Origin: Candidatus Bacteroides intestinavium
Lineage (GTDB): Bacteria; Bacteroidota; Bacteroidia; Bacteroidales; Bacteroidaceae
Assembly: GCA_019118325.1 (NCBI GenBank)
Contig: DWZE01000014.1
Coordinates: forward strand, 1 to 40,732
Length of the DNA stretch: 40,732 bases
Reading direction: 5' to 3'
Shown: one piece after another, positions 38,799 through 40,732 of the stretch
Numbering within the stretch: the stretch's first letter is position 1
Layout: each line of letters starts with the position of its first letter
Made by a program: the position numbers and the translations under genes
The notes under the pieces: model-generated
What the model was told of the DNA's origin: nothing
The model's database searches: none
Seen by the model: only the letters and a program-made list of their open reading frames with translations

Positions 38799-39566
38799 TT
38801 ACAGCAGGCTGTTCTGCACCAGCATCAGCGTCACGGACAGTCCGATGGCGATGCAGAGCACCAGCAGCAGCGCCTGGATGAGGCGGCAGACGCCGGTGGT
38901 GACGTAGCCCTCGACAATGTCGATGACCCCGTTCAGCAGCGGCACGCCGGGCACCAGGTAGAGCACGCTCGTGGCGATGGCCACCTCGGCCGTCGTGTCC
39001 AGCGTCAGGGCCGACGAGGCGACCAGCGAGGCCGCCATGGCGGACACGATGAAGACGATGTAGTGGTTGATGTGCCGGCGCTGCATGACCTGTCGCAGGT
39101 AGAAGCCGATGAGCGTGGCCGAGAAGACGATGCCCCGCGCCGTCCAGTCGCCCCCGAACAGGGCACAGAACGAGGCGTTGGCAAAGGCGGCCAGGAACAG
39201 CACGCACAGCGGGTCCATCTTGGGCCGCGCGATGACTTCGGCGTAGCGGCGGCGGATTTCGGCCAGGGGCAGCCGGCGGTCGTGCGCCTCCCAGCTGAGG
39301 GCGCTCAGTTCGGCATTGAGTTCGAAACTGATGGGGAAGGCGGGCGTGGTGTCCATTTCCGTGTACGACTCCCGCGTCTGCGGGTCGCGCACGTTCACGA
39401 TGAGGTTCTTCTGGATGACGGACACGGCCACTTCCACGTCCAGCGACTGTCCGATGCGGTGCGTGTTGCGCACCACGCGCGAGGTGTGTACCCCCGAGCC
39501 CATCAGCCGGCCGGCGTATTCCAGCAGGAAGTGGGTGATGTCTTTCAATTCGTCTTTGGAGTGCAT
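38799..39566 (-). CDS. Threonine/serine exporter large subunit (ThrE_1/DUF1212, YjjP-like)
   Basis: Start ATG 39566 (M-H-S-K-D-E-L-K-D-I) gives 255 residues; the much longer frame upstream is a shadow of the neighbouring gene. The soluble first half carries the DUF1212 signature: L-L-E-Y-A-G-R-L-M-G-S-G-V-H-T-S-R-V near 16-33. Five TM helices follow from about residue 125, with Y-L-V-P-G-V-P-L-L-N-G-V-I-D near 205-218. It pairs with the DUF3815 half to form an inner-membrane exporter. A -7 box is at 39608. Confidence 0.88.
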   Translation of the reverse strand: MHSKDELKDITHFLLEYAGRLMGSGVHTSRVVRNTHRIGQSLDVEVAVSVIQKNLIVNVRDPQTRESYTEMDTTPAFPISFELNAELSALSWEAHDRRLPLAEIRRRYAEVIARPKMDPLCVLFLAAFANASFCALFGGDWTARGIVFSATLIGFYLRQVMQRRHINHYIVFIVSAMAASLVASSALTLDTTAEVAIATSVLYLVPGVPLLNGVIDIVEGYVTTGVCRLIQALLLVLCIAIGLSVTLMLVQNSLL

Positions 39567-39607
39567 TCCTATGTAGTTATTTTTGATGTTATTCCTGAAA
39601 ACGGGCG

Positions 39608-39615
39608 CAAAGGTA
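39608..39615 (-). promoter_or_regulatory. -7 box (TACCTTTG) for the thrE pair
   Basis: TACCTTTG on the minus strand, 41 bp upstream of ATG 39566, fits TAnnTTTG. It separates the exporter from the HU-like gene upstream. Confidence 0.5.
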
Positions 39616-39667
39616 AGGCTTTTCCCCGACATATCCGCGCCTCCCGGCGGGGGAAATGCGGGTTTTC

Positions 39668-40423
39668 TCACGGGGCCACCGTCAGCGTGCAGGCGAAGAG
39701 GCTTTCCGCCGCCTTCTTCAGGGGGGTGGGGTTGGTGGTGCATTGGCTGACGGCCTGTAGCTGGTACGTTCCCGCCGGCAGCGTGGCGGGCACCTGCGTG
39801 ACGATGCGCGTGCGGGTGCAGAGGGCCATGTCCGCCGGGGCGATGTGGGCCGCCTCCTCCAGCGTGTCGGCCCGCAGCAGGTAGAGTCCGCGCCGGGGGT
39901 CGTCGCCGTTCATCAGCAGCAGCTTTCCCCGCACGGTGATGATGCCGCCGGGCGTGAGCCGCTCGTTCACGGTGCCGCTGGCGTGGTCCTTCACCTCGCC
40001 GATGCACAGGCGGCTCCCTATGTTGGCCTGCATGTCGTGCAGCAGGGGATTGGCCAGCAATCGCGTCAGTCGCGGCCCCATGGCGTAGTTCACCACCGCC
40101 TTGTTCTGCGCCCGCACCTTCGGGTCGAAGCGGTTGGTGTACTCCCACGCGCCCGTCACCGCCGGGGTCAGCCGCCCGATGGGCAGGTTGACGATGCAAC
40201 CCTCCAGCAGCAGGTTCTCCACCTGCTCCATGAACATCTTCACGGCCATCTCCAGGTTCTCCCGGCAGATGGGCAGCGACAGGTGCGCGTCCATCAGGGC
40301 GATGATTTCCTCCAGCGTGTAGCTGCGGGGGTGGAACACGACGGGCACGGCCTGCCCGCTATTGGAGGTGTAGTTGGACTTGCGTATCCGCACTTTCCAC
40401 TGTGCTCTTCTTTTCTTGCTCAT
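39668..40423 (-). CDS. HU/IHF-like DNA-binding protein with C-terminal DUF4469-type domain
   Basis: Start ATG 40423 (M-S-K-K-R-R-A-Q-W-K-V) gives 251 residues; ATG 40474 adds 17 unconvincing residues (H-K-P-H-M-H-P-C-P-G-P). The first about 120 residues resemble the HU-like domain of Bacteroidales (Y-T-L-E-E-I-I-A-L-M-D then F-M-E-Q-V-E-N-L-L-L-E-G-C-I-V-N-L-P-I-G-R-L). After a linker comes a beta-sandwich, L-T-P-G-G-I-I-T-V-R-G-K-L-L-L-M-N-G-D-D-P, as in DUF4469. Such proteins are common in Bacteroidales and their role is unclear; nucleoid binding is inferred. It ends in T-L-T-V-A-P. The -7 box at 40524 lies next to element E4. Confidence 0.75.
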   Translation of the reverse strand: MSKKRRAQWKVRIRKSNYTSNSGQAVPVVFHPRSYTLEEIIALMDAHLSLPICRENLEMAVKMFMEQVENLLLEGCIVNLPIGRLTPAVTGAWEYTNRFDPKVRAQNKAVVNYAMGPRLTRLLANPLLHDMQANIGSRLCIGEVKDHASGTVNERLTPGGIITVRGKLLLMNGDDPRRGLYLLRADTLEEAAHIAPADMALCTRTRIVTQVPATLPAGTYQLQAVSQCTTNPTPLKKAAESLFACTLTVAP

Positions 40424-40523
40424 AGTCTGGCTCCTTGTGGGCCCCGGGCAGGGATGCATGTGAGGCTTGTGCATAGCTTCCTGTCGGGTTTGTGCACCGC
40501 TGCCTGTTTGGCCTATTATTTTT

Positions 40524-40531
40524 CAAAGATA
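40524..40531 (-). promoter_or_regulatory. -7 box (TATCTTTG) for the HU-like gene, abutting E4
   Basis: This is a perfect TATCTTTG on the minus strand. The -33 position (about 40550) falls inside the first bases of element E4 (TAAGTA at 40546), so the element supplies the upstream half of this promoter. Confidence 0.5.
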
Positions 40532-40545
40532 AGCATAATATCTTA

Positions 40546-40732
40546 TAAGTAAGTCGCAAGAATTAAATGATATCATTTTTTGAGGAGTTAAGGAGTTAAG
40601 GAGTTAAGCCAATACCTCTGTGTATACGGTCCTTTGACTTACTATCGTCTTAACTCCTAACGGAGCAAAGCGGAGTGATAACTCCTTAACTTCTTAACTC
40701 CTAAATATAAACTAAATATCAACATCTACTTA
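40546..40732. repeat. TAAGTA-ended intergenic element E4 (187 bp), enclosing repeat R4
   Basis: The left end TAAGTAAGTCGCAAGAATTA matches, in reverse, the right ends of E2 and E3. The right end, read inward from 40732, is TAAGTAGATGTTGATAT then TTAGTTTATAT, as in E1 and E3. It runs exactly to the last base of the window. Inside is a GGAGTTAAG-type hairpin (40581-40702). Confidence 0.75.
40581..40702. repeat. GGAGTTAAG-arm hairpin repeat, copy R4, nested in E4
   Basis: Three GAGTTAAG-type units lead to CCAATACCTCTGTGTATACG and TTTGACTTACTATCG, then CTTAACTCCTAACGGAGC and a second block ACTCCTTAACTTCTTAACTC. The core matches R1-R3. This is the only copy seen inside TAAGTA ends, showing that interior and end modules combine. 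Confidence 0.85.

Noticed and set aside
38799..40199. Long 466-codon version of the ThrE large half
   Set aside because: The first about 210 codons are an out-of-frame shadow of the HU-like gene; the DUF1212 protein starts at ATG 39566.
1..40732. Prophage, plasmid or insertion sequence genes
   Set aside because: No integrase, transposase, phage structural or replication genes are visible on either strand; the mobile-looking material is only short non-coding repeats.
1..40732. tRNA or rRNA genes
   Set aside because: I looked in the gaps for TTCGA-type loops and acceptor pairs and saw no convincing case; a dedicated tRNA search was not possible.

Overview
The window looks like a chromosomal piece of a gut-type member of the order Bacteroidales. 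At least ten genes are preceded by the Bacteroidetes -7 box TAnnTTTG (mostly TATCTTTG or TACCTTTG), and Shine-Dalgarno sites are weak. Gene content fits: fimbrillin-like lipoprotein, DUF3089 lipoprotein, 6-bladed beta-propeller lipoprotein, GT3 glycogen synthase with GT35 phosphorylase, HU-like/DUF4469 protein, split ThrE. Coding regions look GC-rich for the genus Bacteroides (not computed), so I stop at the order. The window begins and ends exactly on copies of one repeat end (TAAGTAGATGTTG), as expected for an assembly contig broken at repeats.

Layout. 1-2080: three decayed PIN-toxin/antitoxin loci separated by a duplicated 109-bp element. 2139-4142: two lipoprotein genes. 4300-10000 (minus): HME-type RND metal efflux operon (adaptor, pump, outer-membrane channel), preceded by a His/Cys-rich small protein and a beta-barrel protein. 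11783-14568: acetyltransferase, AraC regulator and a secreted Cys-type alpha/beta hydrolase, with 22-bp-spaced operator repeats. 14780-15597: frameshifted aldo/keto reductase. 15635-18334 (minus): copper-type P1B ATPase carrying extra low-complexity insertions and a fused CopZ-like C-terminus. 18479-19791: GNAT acetyltransferase and a second AraC regulator. 19792-20948: gene-free stretch with a repeat element, a 22-bp tandem repeat, a short promoter-hairpin unit and a well-folded attenuator-like RNA. 20949-25975: type III restriction-modification (Mod, Res). 26008-26583: compact AraC regulator with an N-terminal heavy-metal-associated domain. 26743-30495 (minus): beta-propeller lipoprotein, then MATE pump, BirA and YraN. 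30768-32370: acyltransferase and AlaX-like editing protein, convergent and overlapping. 32836-37095: glycogen synthase and phosphorylase. 37302-40423 (minus): DUF6064-like membrane protein, two ThrE halves and an HU-like/DUF4469 protein.

How parts may work together. RND pump, His/Cys-rich protein, P-type ATPase with CopZ tail and HMA-AraC regulator form a scattered metal (probably copper) homeostasis set. The glycogen genes form a synthesis/degradation pair. The ThrE halves form one exporter.

The most striking feature is in the gaps. Nearly every long intergenic or intercistronic gap holds a modular hairpin element built from interchangeable ends (TAAGTA ends; AAATGATAATTTATCGG; AAATTCC) and interchangeable arms of about 9-bp repeats (ACACAGATG / ACGCGGATG, GGAGTTAAG, TTAGTGATT, GAAGAATGA, TGTCATTCTGAGC). 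Some supply gene stop codons, one splits a toxin gene after its catalytic Asp codon, and one sits inside the P-type ATPase frame. The structured RNA at 20761-20898, just upstream of the type III R-M genes, is the best candidate for an undescribed regulatory system.
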